Of a stretch of DNA of 60,298 nucleotides, positions 1 through 8,775 are shown piece by piece. Position numbers and translations under genes: made by a program. Within the stretch, counting starts at the first letter, position 1. Each line of letters opens with the position of its first letter. The notes under the pieces are model-generated. The model did no database searches. It saw nothing but the letters and a program-made list of their open reading frames with translations, and had not been told where the DNA came from. The stretch is from Desulfohalobiaceae bacterium. Lineage in GTDB: Bacteria; Desulfobacterota; Desulfovibrionia; Desulfovibrionales; Desulfothermaceae. Location: assembly GCA_027013815.1 (NCBI GenBank), contig JALWFY010000021.1, forward strand, positions 1 through 60,298. The letters are read 5' to 3'.

Positions 1-1383
1 CCAAGACAAGGGAGGATGAGGGTCCCTGCTAGATTATTTGGGACCAAATCCCTTATATCCCAGCTTGAACCACAGGTATTTGAACAAATATCTAATGTTG
101 CCACCTTGCCTGGGATTGTTGATGCATCCTATGCAATGCCTGATGCGCATTGGGGTTATGGTTTTCCCATTGGAGGGGTGGCAGCATTTGACCCAAACAA
201 AGGGGGTATAATCTGTGTAGGGGGAATTGGATATGATATATCCTGTGGGGTTAGGACAGTGTTAACTGGCTTACACAGAGAAGAAGTAGCAGGGGATTTA
301 AAAAAATTGGCTGCCCTTCTTTTTAGACGTATACCTTGTGGGATTGGGTCAGAAGGGCTTATAAAACTCTCAGAAACAAAATTAGATGAGGTATTAGTCA
401 AGGGTGCTAGATGGGCAGTTGAAAGGGGTTATGGCACGTCTGAAGACTTAGAATATATTGAAGATAGGGGCATGATCAAGGGGGCAGCCCCAGACAAGGT
501 ATCGTCTACTGCAAAAAAAAGACAAAAAAAGCAAATGGGCACCCTTGGATCAGGGAATCATTATTTAGAAATCCAGTATGTTTCCAAAATATATGACCAA
601 CACACTGCACAGGTCTTTGGCCTAAAAAAAGACCTTGTGGTTATAACGGTTCATTGTGGCTCCAGAGCACTAGGTCACCAGATAGGGACAGATTATATAC
701 ACATCCTTGCCAAGGCATCAGAGAAATATGGGATTCATCTGCCAGAGAGGGAACTCGTTTGTGCGCCTATTTACTCAAAAGAAGGGCAGGATTTTTATGG
801 GGCCATGGTGTGTGGAATAAATTGTGCTTTGGCCAATAGGCAGGTGCTCACCCATTTAATCAGGGAATGTTTTGAAGAGATATATCCTAGATCGTGTCTA
901 ACCCTAATGTACGATGTGAGCCACAACACGTGCAAGATAGAAACACATGAGGTAAATGGAGAAAAACTGAAATTATATGTGCATAGAAAAGGTGCCACAC
1001 GGGCATTTCCCTCAGGCTCCCCTGAAATTCCTCATAAATATCAGCCAGTTGGTCAACCTGTTATTGTTGGGGGCACAATGGGCACTAGCTCTTACATACT
1101 TGCTGGAAATACTGGAGACAAGGGAAATGGATTTTATTCTGCATGTCATGGTGCAGGCAGGGCCATGAGCAGAAGACAGGCCCAAAAAAAATGGAAGGGT
1201 AAGGACATAATTAAATCCCTTGCATCTAAAGGAATAATCATAATGGCTGCTAGCAAGAGGGGGGCTGCAGAAGAGGCGCCTATGGCATATAAGGACGTAG
1301 ATGAGGTAGTCCTAGCTACCCATAAGGCAGACCTTGCGAGAATGGTTGCCAAATTAAAACCAATGGCGTGTATCAAGGGCTAG
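1..1383 (+). CDS. rtcB: RNA-splicing ligase RtcB, 5'-truncated by window edge
   Basis: GTP- and Mn2+-dependent RNA ligase that joins 2',3'-cyclic phosphate or 3'-phosphate ends to 5'-OH ends, used in RNA repair. Family signatures are visible: GGIGYDISCGVR (metal-binding Asp and Cys), HCGSRALGHQIG, MYDVSHNTCK and the C-terminal CHGAGRAMSR with the histidine that takes the GMP. The reading frame is open to base 1 (PRQGR then MRVPARLF), and the family normally has about 20 to 25 residues before this point. The ATG at 16 is therefore probably internal and the true start lies outside the window, although GGGAGG just before it could be read as a ribosome-binding site. The stop overlaps the stop of the convergent downstream gene by 3 bases. 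Confidence 0.93.
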   Translation, partial: PRQGRMRVPARLFGTKSLISQLEPQVFEQISNVATLPGIVDASYAMPDAHWGYGFPIGGVAAFDPNKGGIICVGGIGYDISCGVRTVLTGLHREEVAGDLKKLAALLFRRIPCGIGSEGLIKLSETKLDEVLVKGARWAVERGYGTSEDLEYIEDRGMIKGAAPDKVSSTAKKRQKKQMGTLGSGNHYLEIQYVSKIYDQHTAQVFGLKKDLVVITVHCGSRALGHQIGTDYIHILAKASEKYGIHLPERELVCAPIYSKEGQDFYGAMVCGINCALANRQVLTHLIRECFEEIYPRSCLTLMYDVSHNTCKIETHEVNGEKLKLYVHRKGATRAFPSGSPEIPHKYQPVGQPVIVGGTMGTSSYILAGNTGDKGNGFYSACHGAGRAMSRRQAQKKWKGKDIIKSLASKGIIIMAASKRGAAEEAPMAYKDVDEVVLATHKADLARMVAKLKPMACIKG

Positions 1384-1841
1384 GAAATCAGGACTAAACC
1401 ATATAATACAGTCTCTTTAAAAGAAATTTCTGTTATAGAGGTTAGCTCAATACCAAGGGCATCCACCGAAGGTCTTACCTTCTTAGGATGTATACACACA
1501 CCTTTTTTCTCAAAGGAGCAACTATAACATAAATTACAACTCCCAGGAAAAAGAGAGAACGCAAAGGGATTAGACTGGTTAAAGAAAAAACGCTCCTTGT
1601 CTAAGAGATAATATATAACATCCCTTTTTTCCTCATCAAACCTATCCATGGATATATCAAATTTTATAAGGAGTGCTTTTTTATAAAAAGATAACCACTC
1701 CTTGGCTTCCTTCCACAAAGGGGTGTAGGGAGGACAAGATGGTCTTTTATTATACATAAAACAAGTCCTACACTTCCATATGGGGCGGGGAGATATTACT
1801 ATCCTTTTTGTATCAATGTCTTTTTCAAAAATAATATCCAT
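1380..1841 (-). CDS. DUF2284-type cysteine-rich metal-binding protein
   Basis: A 153-residue cytoplasmic protein with two cysteine groups. The N-terminal group is CRTC followed nine residues later by CPPYTP, and the C-terminal group is CNLCYSC then C. This is the pattern of the DUF2284 family, predicted metal-binding or FeS proteins common in anaerobes, whose function is unknown. It is convergent with rtcB and shares stop-codon bases with it. A 384-base spacer separates its start from the next gene, so it is probably transcribed alone. Family assignment rests on the Cys pattern and the length, which is slightly short for the family. Confidence 0.65.
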   Translation of the reverse strand: MDIIFEKDIDTKRIVISPRPIWKCRTCFMYNKRPSCPPYTPLWKEAKEWLSFYKKALLIKFDISMDRFDEEKRDVIYYLLDKERFFFNQSNPFAFSLFPGSCNLCYSCSFEKKGVCIHPKKVRPSVDALGIELTSITEISFKETVLYGLVLIS

Positions 1842-2225
1842 AATTATCCCTTATCTAGTGTTTAGAGATTGAGATAATTCAATTATTAAAAACATGCAAC
1901 TTAATCACGAAAAATCCATTAGGACTACGTCAAAGTCTTAAGAATACTCATTGGGAAATTGAGATGATCAAAGTGAAAGGGAATATGATTTTGAATGTTG
2001 AATTTTAGATTTTGGATTAATTTTTGGCCCAACAGGATTTTATTCCTAATTTAATTTAAAATTCAAAATTTATAATCCAAAATTTAGTGGGAGTAGCTGC
2101 TTTAAAATTTTGAAAAATTCCCTCTTTGATAGAGGCCTGTATAATTAGCTCAAGAATATTGACACCATCACTAAAATCCTATATATTACCATATATTCAT
2201 ATATTGACATACCAGGAGGAACTTT
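1842..2225. other. AT-rich intergenic region with inverted repeat
   Basis: No coding region is supported here. The two outward promoters must lie within it. An 11-base inverted repeat, ATTTTGGATTA at 2009-2019 and TAATCCAAAAT at 2073-2083, sits in a longer AT-rich near-palindrome. A short direct repeat, CATATATT twice at 2190-2205, lies just ahead of the arsenite exporter start. It could be a metal-responsive operator but is not a recognised consensus. Confidence 0.4.
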
Positions 2226-3317
2226 ATGTCTAGTTCTAATATAAAAAAGTTAAGTTTTTTAGATAGATATCTTACTATATGGATATTTCTTGCAATGTTT
2301 TTAGGGGTAATTGGTGGGAACTTATATCCGGGGATTAAAGATTTCATCAACCAGTTTTCCGTTGGGACAACAAACATCCCCATTGCCATTGGGTTGATAT
2401 TAATGATGTATCCCCCCCTTGCAAAGGTAAAGTATGAAAAATTTGGATATGTGTTCAAGGACATAAAAGTATTAACTCTATCCTTGATTCAAAACTGGAT
2501 AATAGGACCTGTGTTGATGTTTTTCTTGGCTATCTTGTTCTTGTCAAACCATCTTGAATATATGGTGGGATTAATTTTGATTGGATTGGCCCGCTGTATT
2601 GCAATGGTAATAGTGTGGAACGACCTGGCAAATGGGGATAGGGAATATTGTGCAGGACTGGTTGCCTTTAATTCTGTATTCCAGGTCCTTTTTTATTCTA
2701 TATATGCCTATATCTTTATAACCCTATTACCTAAATGGATTGGGTTCCAAGGAATGGTTGTAAATATTTCTATAATCCAAATTGCAAAGAGTGTATTTAT
2801 CTATCTTGGAATCCCGTTTATAGCAGGACTACTTTCTCGTATTATAGGACTTAAGGTTGTTGGTATTGAGACCTATGAAAAAAAGTTTATTCCAAAGATA
2901 AGTCCCATAACCTTAATTGCCCTACTATTTACAATAGTTGTGATGTTCTCGCTTAAGGGAGAATACATCGTCCAGCTCCCCATGGACGTAGTTAGGATTG
3001 CTATTCCCTTATGTATCTATTTTGTGATAATGTTTTTTATCTCCTTCTGGTTATCAATGAAAATAAATGCCAATTATGAACAGGCAACCTCCCTTTCTTT
3101 TACAGCGGCTTCAAACAATTTCGAGCTTGCAATTGCAGTGGCAGTGGCTGTTTTTGGTATTGATTCTGGACAGGCTTTTGCCGCAGTGATCGGACCATTG
3201 GTTGAAGTGCCGGTTTTAATATCTTTAGTAAATGCAGCATTGTGGTTTAAAAAGAAATACTATCCATATAAGATAAAAACGCCCACTGGGATACGTCATG
3301 TGAGAAATATTGCTTAA
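2226..3317 (+). CDS. acr3: Arsenite efflux permease, Acr3 family
   Basis: Inner-membrane exporter that removes arsenite, and in some members antimonite, driven by the membrane potential. The 363-residue protein has about ten hydrophobic segments. It contains the Acr3 signature around residue 120-135, [16 protein letters not shown], with the single conserved cysteine needed for transport, and the helix region [18 protein letters not shown], both typical of Acr3 of the BASS superfamily. The start is set by a strong AGGAGGA ribosome-binding site. No arsR or arsC homologue is adjacent. It is the first gene of the metal-stress island but on the opposite strand to the copper-type genes, so it has its own promoter. 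Confidence 0.92.
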   Translation: MSSSNIKKLSFLDRYLTIWIFLAMFLGVIGGNLYPGIKDFINQFSVGTTNIPIAIGLILMMYPPLAKVKYEKFGYVFKDIKVLTLSLIQNWIIGPVLMFFLAILFLSNHLEYMVGLILIGLARCIAMVIVWNDLANGDREYCAGLVAFNSVFQVLFYSIYAYIFITLLPKWIGFQGMVVNISIIQIAKSVFIYLGIPFIAGLLSRIIGLKVVGIETYEKKFIPKISPITLIALLFTIVVMFSLKGEYIVQLPMDVVRIAIPLCIYFVIMFFISFWLSMKINANYEQATSLSFTAASNNFELAIAVAVAVFGIDSGQAFAAVIGPLVEVPVLISLVNAALWFKKKYYPYKIKTPTGIRHVRNIA

Positions 3318-3380
3318 CTATAAGGGCTAATCAATTTTATTATAGAAATTGTAAGTCAGTATTAAACTCAGCTGACCTTT

Positions 3381-3641
3381 TTATCCCTTTTTAACCCTTA
3401 AAAGCCTTGCGTTTATGGCAACTATTACTGTACTAAGAGACATGAATGCTGCCCCTACAGATGGAGATATTAATATACCATAATTTATCAATACCCCAGC
3501 AGCCAGGGGTATTGCAATTGCATTGTATCCTGTTGCCCAAAACAGATTTTGCACCATTTTTTTTAATTGCCTTTTCAAAATTATGCATGTTCCAGGCCTA
3601 TTATATTCCATGCCACATTTGGGACATTTATATCTCTTCAT
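3381..3641 (-). pseudogene. Cu/heavy-metal P-type ATPase remnant with large internal deletion
   Basis: Eighty-six codons in one open frame, but made from the two ends of a P1B-type ATPase. Residues 1-19 ([16 protein letters not shown]) are the heavy-metal-binding start typical of CopB-like pumps. From about residue 20 the sequence is the extreme C-terminus: [22 protein letters not shown], then the last two membrane helices ending NARLLR. The transmembrane copper site (CPC/CPH), the DKTGT phosphorylation loop and the ATP-binding domain, several hundred residues, are absent. The junction is in frame, so a short membrane peptide could still be made, but pumping is impossible. It lies at the distal end of the minus-strand metal operon behind the multicopper oxidase. 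Confidence 0.8.
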
Positions 3642-3661
3642 CTCGCCCTCCCTGGATTTAT

Positions 3662-3686
3662 AAAGAAGGGGTTATACCCCTTCTTT
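3662..3686 (-). terminator. Hairpin after the multicopper oxidase gene
   Basis: A 10-bp perfect stem with a 5-base loop (AAAGAAGGGG / CCCCTTCTTT) lies just past the stop of the multicopper oxidase, between it and the ATPase remnant. The minus-strand tail is AT-rich but has no long T run, so it may terminate partially or protect the mRNA end. Confidence 0.5.
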
Positions 3687-3698
3687 TATATTTGATTT

Positions 3699-4745
3699 TT
3701 ACTGGGTTAAGCTAATTTTGGGTTTATATTTTGAGATAAAACCATTTTTGTCTGCAACACCAATCAAAAACATTGCACCACCAGGAAAATGTCCATTATT
3801 AGTGGAGCCCCATTCTGCATGGTCGTGAACTGCCCACCACCCCCTGATCTCTGGTTTCATGATCACATCAATGGCCTGTCCTGGAAAACTTGGAATTGTA
3901 TTTAAATAATAGGGTTGTTTTAGGGTGTTCCCATCTTTTGCCACAACTAGAAGTTGCATCCCATGAAAATGAAAATAATGTGGAATATTGCCTGCATTTA
4001 TTATCCTAATTCTAACTGCTTCACCAATTTTTGTAATTATTGGCTTGACCAAGGGATATGGATGCCCATTGATAAGGTGATATGTGTATTTTGGCTTTGG
4101 CATGGGTTTTAGATAAGGACTTTTGTATCCCTTTTCCACTGCCTTTTTATATTGTTCCACAGATGAAAAGACCTTTTCTTCTTTTCCTTCCATTGCATGC
4201 ATCTTCTCCATCATTGTGAGCATCTTGCTTTGCCACTTGGGATCAATGCTATCTACTATTAGGGTAATATCTTTTTTTACATGGTATTTGTTATTTATAG
4301 AATTCTTTTTGTCCTTTGAATGTATTATAAGTGGCCCATACATACCACCGCTAATATGTAGCAGTGTGCTCCAATGACAATGCCAAAAATGCGTTCCAGC
4401 AGGTCTTGCCACAAACCTATAGATAAAAGACTCTCCCCCTTCTATTGGATCTTGTGTTACATATGGCACACCATCTTGAGAGTTTTCTATCTCAAGTCCA
4501 TGCCAGTGAATGGTATGTGGCAATTTGGTCTTGTTTATTACCTTGACCTCAACTATATCTCCTTCATTTACTTCAATGGTTGGCCCAGGAATCTTATTGT
4601 TTATCATTAGAGACTTTACCTTAACATCTGGGAGAATATTCCAATAACCAATACTTATTACAAAGGTATATTTGTGTGTTTTTGCATACAAACTGGATGA
4701 TACAAAAAAACAGCATAACATAATAAAAAATATTATTTTTTTCAT
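3699..4745 (-). CDS. Two-domain multicopper oxidase, exported
   Basis: Periplasmic oxidase of 348 residues. The start is the ATG at 4743-4745, because AAAGGAGT lies correctly upstream and the protein then begins with a clean Sec signal (MKKIIFFIMLCCFF...SLYA). An upstream in-frame start at 4781 would run into copZ. Copper ligands are visible: HWHG near residue 85, HFWHCHW followed by H and M (the type-1 plus trinuclear motif HCHx5Hx4M) near residue 125, HFHG near residue 260, and HDH near residue 310. With the type-1 site in the first domain and only two cupredoxin domains, it resembles two-domain laccase-like or copper-oxidising enzymes. Its position with CopZ and copper pumps suggests Cu(I) detoxification. 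How an anaerobe would use the O2-reducing site is unclear. Confidence 0.85.
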   Translation of the reverse strand: MKKIIFFIMLCCFFVSSSLYAKTHKYTFVISIGYWNILPDVKVKSLMINNKIPGPTIEVNEGDIVEVKVINKTKLPHTIHWHGLEIENSQDGVPYVTQDPIEGGESFIYRFVARPAGTHFWHCHWSTLLHISGGMYGPLIIHSKDKKNSINNKYHVKKDITLIVDSIDPKWQSKMLTMMEKMHAMEGKEEKVFSSVEQYKKAVEKGYKSPYLKPMPKPKYTYHLINGHPYPLVKPIITKIGEAVRIRIINAGNIPHYFHFHGMQLLVVAKDGNTLKQPYYLNTIPSFPGQAIDVIMKPEIRGWWAVHDHAEWGSTNNGHFPGGAMFLIGVADKNGFISKYKPKISLTQ

Positions 4746-4758
4746 AAAATACTCCTTT

Positions 4759-4965
4759 TTATACAGGTGTATATCCAGCATCTTTTATAGCCTGTCTTAA
4801 TTTTTCTATATCCACCATATTTTCATCATATTCAATCTCTGCATTTTTGCTTTCCAAACTCACAACTGCATCTTTTACCCCTTGTAATGATTTTAATTCC
4901 TTCTCCACTGCCATTTTGCAGTGATTACAACTCATTCCTTCAACTCCTATAATTACCTTTGCCAT
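4759..4965 (-). CDS. copZ: Copper chaperone, heavy-metal-associated (HMA) domain
   Basis: A 68-residue single HMA domain with the metal-binding motif GMSCNHCK at residues 10-17 and a betaalphabetabetaalphabeta-type pattern ending in DAGYTPV. Such proteins carry Cu(I) in the cytoplasm to P1B ATPases or regulators. A GGAGG ribosome-binding site precedes the ATG. The gene lies 13 bases upstream of the multicopper oxidase start and about 30 bases downstream of the broken copA, as expected for a copper operon. The chaperone itself looks intact although its usual partner pump is not. Confidence 0.9.
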   Translation of the reverse strand: MAKVIIGVEGMSCNHCKMAVEKELKSLQGVKDAVVSLESKNAEIEYDENMVDIEKLRQAIKDAGYTPV

Positions 4966-4993
4966 ACTACACCTCCTTAATTATTTTTTTTAA

Positions 4994-5681
4994 TTAATTT
5001 TTAAACTTGGATTTCCATCTCTTTAATCTAAGAGCATTTGTTACAACAGATACAGAACTAAATGCCATTGCAGAACCAGCAACAATTGGATTTAAATATC
5101 CAAATGCAGCAATTGGGATACCTGTGATATTATATATCAATGCCCAAAATAGATTTTGTTTTATGTTTCGCATAGTAGCCTTGCTAAGTAAAAGCGCATC
5201 AACTATGTTCCTTAGATCATCTTTTATTAAAATAACATCAGCGGTTTCTATTGCAACATCTGTACCTGAGCTAATGGCAATACCAATATCCGCAGAGGCC
5301 AAGGCTGGTGCATCATTAATACCATCACCAACCATGGACACTACTTTTGCTTTATCCTTTAGTTCTTTTACTTTAGATGCCTTCACATCAGGCAACACGT
5401 CAGCAAAGACATTGTCAATTCCAAGTTCAGATGCAATGGCCTTGGCAGTTGTCTTGTTGTCACCAGTTAAAAGATAAACAGAGATGTCCATATTTTTCTA
5501 CAAGATCTTTGATATCTAAAATGCTTATCTTCTCAGGGTCAAACTCTACACTTGCCTTTTCCATGGCAAAGTTCACATTGGCAGAAGATATGCCCTGGCT
5601 CTTTTTTAGATTTTTTTCAATCCTCATTGCACAAGCAGCACAGGTCATACCCTTTATTTTCAATATCGCTCTTTGTTTCAT
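4994..5681 (-). pseudogene. copA: CopA-type P1B ATPase, central part deleted and frame broken
   Basis: Two out-of-frame pieces of one copper ATPase. Reading down the minus strand, 5681-5508 encodes an N-terminal HMA domain (GMTCAACAMRIEK) up to VEKYG. The frame then shifts, and 5491-4994 encodes the C-terminal part of the catalytic domain ([17 protein letters not shown]) plus the last two membrane helices ending NALRLKRWK. The first six helices, the CPC site, the actuator domain and the DKTGT phosphorylation site are missing, about 450 residues. The break is a frameshift at the deletion junction, not a recoded stop. It cannot be an active pump. Confidence 0.85.
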
Positions 5682-5723
5682 TATTTTGCACCTAACAGGT
5701 TAAAATAATATATGGTTATGTTA

Positions 5724-5758
5724 AAAAAGGGGGAGACAAGGACTGTGTCTATCTCCCC
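5724..5758 (-). terminator. Intrinsic terminator after the proximal ZraP-like gene
   Basis: On the minus strand GGGGAGA (from 5758) pairs with TCTCCCC and is followed by a T run, TTTTTT. It begins 11 bases past the stop of the gene ending at 5769. It should reduce read-through from the abundant periplasmic-protein genes into copA, copZ and the oxidase. Confidence 0.65.
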
Positions 5759-5768
5759 AAACAGATGT

Positions 5769-6224
5769 TTACCACCAATTTCCTCTCATCATCATGCCAC
5801 CGCCCCTCCACATCCATGGACATGGATCAGGTAAGTTGTATTTAAATGCTGTGTCTTGGAGTTTCTCCTCTAACCTAGTAATCTCTTTGGCGATTTTAGC
5901 TACTTTATTTAGATCAGGTCTTTTTGTTTGATAAAGTGCCCTAAGTTCTGCCCTTTTTGCATTCAATTCCTCTATAATTGGCCTTCCCTGTTTTAAAAAC
6001 TTCTGATAATTTTGAAAACCTGGATGTCCTGGTATCATATACCCATTCATCATCATTCTCCTGGACATGCCACGCCTCATCATTCCTGGTCCCATCATCC
6101 CCCTGTTCATCATACCATAACCAGGATAATAAGCATTTGGGTTCTGGGTATTTTGCCCAGATATAGCTATACCAGCAAATCCCAATAACAAGCCACATAC
6201 TCCTATTAAAATCAATTTTTTCAT
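5769..6224 (-). CDS. ZraP/Spy-like periplasmic metal-binding protein, Met-rich
   Basis: A 151-residue protein with an N-terminal signal (MKKLILIGVCGLLLGFAGIAISG). A Met/Gly/Arg-rich stretch follows at residues 38-65, with many methionines suited to Cu(I) binding. A helical hairpin region with ELNAKRAELRALYQTKRPD comes next, and a second Met-rich end contains PCPWMWRGGGMMMRG. The helical core with its LxxLY/KxPD turn is that of the CpxP/Spy/ZraP family of periplasmic chaperones and metal-stress accessory proteins. In the family ZraP binds zinc and dampens its sensor kinase; here the methionines point to copper. GGAGGAG precedes the start. A second open frame on the same strand across this gene is a shadow. 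Confidence 0.78.
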   Translation of the reverse strand: MKKLILIGVCGLLLGFAGIAISGQNTQNPNAYYPGYGMMNRGMMGPGMMRRGMSRRMMMNGYMIPGHPGFQNYQKFLKQGRPIIEELNAKRAELRALYQTKRPDLNKVAKIAKEITRLEEKLQDTAFKYNLPDPCPWMWRGGGMMMRGNWW

Positions 6225-6286
6225 AACACTCCTCCATTTTTAAAGTTTAATTGTTGCTAAAAATATTTTTTTGTTCTTTGCTTCCT

Positions 6287-6313
6287 GCTAAAGGGGAGTC
6301 CCTCCCCCTTAGC
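6287..6313. repeat. Intergenic hairpin between two ZraP-like genes
   Basis: A near-perfect 10-bp inverted repeat (GCTAAAGGGG / CCCCCTTAGC, one mismatch) with a 7-base loop. There is no T run on the minus strand, so it is more likely an mRNA-processing or stability element than a strong terminator. Confidence 0.4.
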
Positions 6314-6338
6314 AAGATGGCAAAACTACTACCAATTA

Positions 6339-6692
6339 CTACCACCCCCATGCGCAGCCATAATATGGATGTGGTCCCATGTGTGGATAAGCATAGCCTT
6401 GAGTATTTAAGTTTGCAGTATTTAGCCTTGCATAAAGATCGTTGAGTTCCTGCTGAAGTTTGGCTATTTTCTGGACATCTGGATTTTTTTGGGCAAATAA
6501 CACATTTAACTCTGCCTGTTTTTCACTTATCTGTTTTCTAAGTCCATCTAAATTGATGTTCTGTGCCTGGGGAAACACATATCCATTATATCCTGTACCA
6601 TATGATGGATAAAACGGACACCAACCAAATGCCAAAGATCCTACTAACAAAACCCCTACTAGTCCTAAAATAATTACTGTTAATCTTTTCAT
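6339..6692 (-). CDS. ZraP/Spy-like periplasmic protein
   Basis: A 117-residue exported protein. After the signal peptide (MKRLTVIILGLVGVLLVGSLAFG) there is a Tyr/Pro-rich segment. A helix-turn-helix core then follows with LRKQISEKQAELNVLFAQ and a second helix KIAKLQQELNDLYARL, and a His/Tyr/Pro tail with HMGPHPYYG. The core aligns in pattern with the neighbouring 151-residue protein and with ZraP, so both are likely periplasmic metal or envelope-stress accessory proteins. It is the first gene of the minus-strand metal operon, with AGGAGG ahead of the start and a sigma-54 promoter about 30 bases upstream. Confidence 0.75.
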   Translation of the reverse strand: MKRLTVIILGLVGVLLVGSLAFGWCPFYPSYGTGYNGYVFPQAQNINLDGLRKQISEKQAELNVLFAQKNPDVQKIAKLQQELNDLYARLNTANLNTQGYAYPHMGPHPYYGCAWGW

Positions 6693-6721
6693 GACAAAAC
6701 CTCCTTTTTTATCCCTTTATA

Positions 6722-6737
6722 AGCAACAGTTGTGCCA
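6722..6737 (-). promoter_or_regulatory. Sigma-54 (-24/-12) promoter for the metal operon
   Basis: On the minus strand the sequence TGGCAC-AACTG-TTGCT matches the sigma-54 consensus TGGCAC-N5-TTGCW at every core base, with correct spacing. Transcription would start near 6710, placing the first start codon (6692) close downstream. A sigma-54 activator of NtrC type is encoded divergently at 8776-10146. Confidence 0.85.
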
Positions 6738-6810
6738 CAATAATATCTATTTGAATTTATTTGAATTATCCGTATATATCTCAGAAAAATTTAAAGAATG
6801 TGAAAGAGTT

Positions 6811-6847
6811 GTATAAGTTTTATACATACGGTGAGTATTTTTTATAC
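6811..6847. promoter_or_regulatory. Candidate activator-binding dyads upstream of the sigma-54 promoter
   Basis: Two inverted repeats with the same half-site: GTATAA-GTT-TTATAC at 6811-6825 and GTAT-TTTTT-ATAC at 6835-6847. They lie about 75 to 110 bases upstream of the -24 element, where NtrC-type activators usually bind. The spacing between half-sites differs between the two, so the assignment to the adjacent ZraR-like regulator is only inferred. Confidence 0.5.
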
Positions 6848-6960
6848 AGTTTTTGAATTTTATTTTCTGGATACTGGATTTATGTATGTTGAATTGTTTT
6901 AAAATAATTTATACAAATAATAGAGTGATTGGAAAAAATCTATATTGGGAATGGGCTTAA

Positions 6961-8745
6961 ATGAATAAAACAAAAAGATTAGGATATGTTGAAAAAATTG
7001 GCACGAGAATTTCTTGGTCTATTGTAATTAGTTCCATTGTGCTTTTGATTGTTGTGATAATATTCTTTTTAGACAATCTTAATAGAGAAAAAAAATTTAT
7101 GAAAAAACTGCTTTTAGAAAAGGGGATCACCATAATAAAGGCATTTGAAGCAAGCACTAGGACAGGGCTCCTTCAAATGGGATGGGAATCCTTTCATATA
7201 CAAAAGATGATCTCTGCAATGGGCAATCAAAATGACGTGGTATATATCTTTATTTGCAATAAACAGGGAAGGGCACTGGCCCACACTGACCCTAACATGG
7301 TGGGAAAGATTGTCATCTCTCCACAGGTCATAAAGAGATTACGTCCAGGTATTAAGGAAAAATATCGCATAACTTATAGTAAAGACAATAAGAAGATATT
7401 TGAGGTATATAAGGTGTTTAAACCCATACATGTCCAAAGGGCCATGTGTCCACAATTTGAATACAGATTTAGAGGAGGAGACCTGAGGAAAAGGCTTGGT
7501 CGAAATGGCACATGGTGCAGTCCATATTTTTTATCCCGTTCAAGGTTTTTTGTGTTTGTTGGGTTGGACATATCCCCTTTTAAAAAGGCACAAGATGTGG
7601 ATACCAGGAATGCTGTGGTTATCTCAATAGTTATAGTCTTACTTGGTATGGGAGGTATATATCTATCAAATCTTGTTGTTCAATATCAAAGGGCAAGGGG
7701 TAAACTCAGCTATACCAGTGCCGTTGCTGATACTGTAATATCAAATTTACCAGTTGGTTTGATGGTCTTATCAAGAGATGGCAGGATTATATTCATCAAT
7801 AGGGAAGCAGCCAAGATAATAGACCAGAAAGCTGATTCAATTTTAGGAAAAAGATTAGATGAAAAGTTCACAAAGGGATTTGTGCACGCTGTATCGGCTT
7901 TAAATTCAAATATGGATTTTGTTGAAAAAGAAGTAGATATCATAACAAAGGGTGGTAGTTATCAACCAGCTACTATTATTGCTAGTAAGATAATTAGTGA
8001 ATATGGAGACCACATAGGGGATATAGTGATAATAAAGGACTTAAAGGAGATAAAAAAACTTCAAGAAGAGATCCAGAGAAAAGAAAGACTGGCATCTTTA
8101 GGTAGATTGGCTGCAGGCATAGCCCATGAGATAAGAAATCCTTTAAGTTCAATAAAGGGCATGGCCACATATTATATTCAAAAATTTTCAGACCAAACAG
8201 AAGAGGGAAAGATTGGAAAGATTCTAGTTCAAGAGGTAAATAGGCTAAACAGGGTAATTAGTGAACTCCTTGATTTTGCCAAACCTGTAAATTTAAATCT
8301 AAGAGAAACTAGATTAAAGGATTTGGTAAACCACGCCCTTCGACTGATAAGTGAAGATGCAAGAGAAAAAAATATAAATATTCATGTGGGAATTGAGCCT
8401 GATGAATTGAGTGTGGTTGTTGATCCAGATCGGTTTATCCAATGTCTTTTAAATTTATTTATAAATTCTTTAGAATCAATGGACAAAGATGGTGTTTTAA
8501 GTATTGTGGGTAGGGCGGTAGATGAAAAACAGGTGTTAATCCAAGTAATTGATTCAGGTAAAGGGATAGATAAAAAGGATCTAACAAGGATTTTTGACCC
8601 TTATTTTACCACAAAACCATTTGGTACAGGGCTTGGCCTTGCTATTGTGCACAAGATTGTAGAGGCACATGGAGGAAAGATTGAAGTTATATCAAACAAA
8701 GGACAAGGCACTGTGTTTAGTATTTTCTTGAAAGCAAAAGTATGA
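6961..8745 (+). CDS. ZraS-like membrane sensor histidine kinase
   Basis: A 594-residue kinase. One membrane helix lies at about residues 18-38, an extracytoplasmic sensor region at about 40-215 and a second helix at about 220-240. A PAS domain then spans about 255-370. The dimerisation/phosphorylation helix contains GRLAAGIAHEIRNPLSSIKG, with the His at about residue 389. The ATPase domain has N-, G1- (DSGKGI) and G2- (GTGLGLAI) boxes. The sensor region and its pairing with an NtrC-type regulator resemble ZraS. The target genes across the intergenic region are ZraP-like, so periplasmic metal is the probable signal. The regulator starts 30 bases downstream. Confidence 0.88.
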   Translation: MNKTKRLGYVEKIGTRISWSIVISSIVLLIVVIIFFLDNLNREKKFMKKLLLEKGITIIKAFEASTRTGLLQMGWESFHIQKMISAMGNQNDVVYIFICNKQGRALAHTDPNMVGKIVISPQVIKRLRPGIKEKYRITYSKDNKKIFEVYKVFKPIHVQRAMCPQFEYRFRGGDLRKRLGRNGTWCSPYFLSRSRFFVFVGLDISPFKKAQDVDTRNAVVISIVIVLLGMGGIYLSNLVVQYQRARGKLSYTSAVADTVISNLPVGLMVLSRDGRIIFINREAAKIIDQKADSILGKRLDEKFTKGFVHAVSALNSNMDFVEKEVDIITKGGSYQPATIIASKIISEYGDHIGDIVIIKDLKEIKKLQEEIQRKERLASLGRLAAGIAHEIRNPLSSIKGMATYYIQKFSDQTEEGKIGKILVQEVNRLNRVISELLDFAKPVNLNLRETRLKDLVNHALRLISEDAREKNINIHVGIEPDELSVVVDPDRFIQCLLNLFINSLESMDKDGVLSIVGRAVDEKQVLIQVIDSGKGIDKKDLTRIFDPYFTTKPFGTGLGLAIVHKIVEAHGGKIEVISNKGQGTVFSIFLKAKV

Positions 8746-8775
8746 ATACAACATAAAAAGGACTTAGGATAAGAT

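Noticed and set aside
4746-4781. Longer N-terminus for the multicopper oxidase
   Set aside because: It would overlap the copZ coding end and hide the signal peptide; the ATG at 4745 has a good ribosome-binding site.
5460-5491. Another selenocysteine site in the copA remnant
   Set aside because: The two halves are in different frames and most of the protein is missing, so this is a deletion with frameshift, not a recoded UGA.
5941-6237. Separate open frame overlapping the ZraP-like gene
   Set aside because: It is a frame shadow; the other frame has a signal peptide, Met-rich motifs and the Spy/ZraP core.
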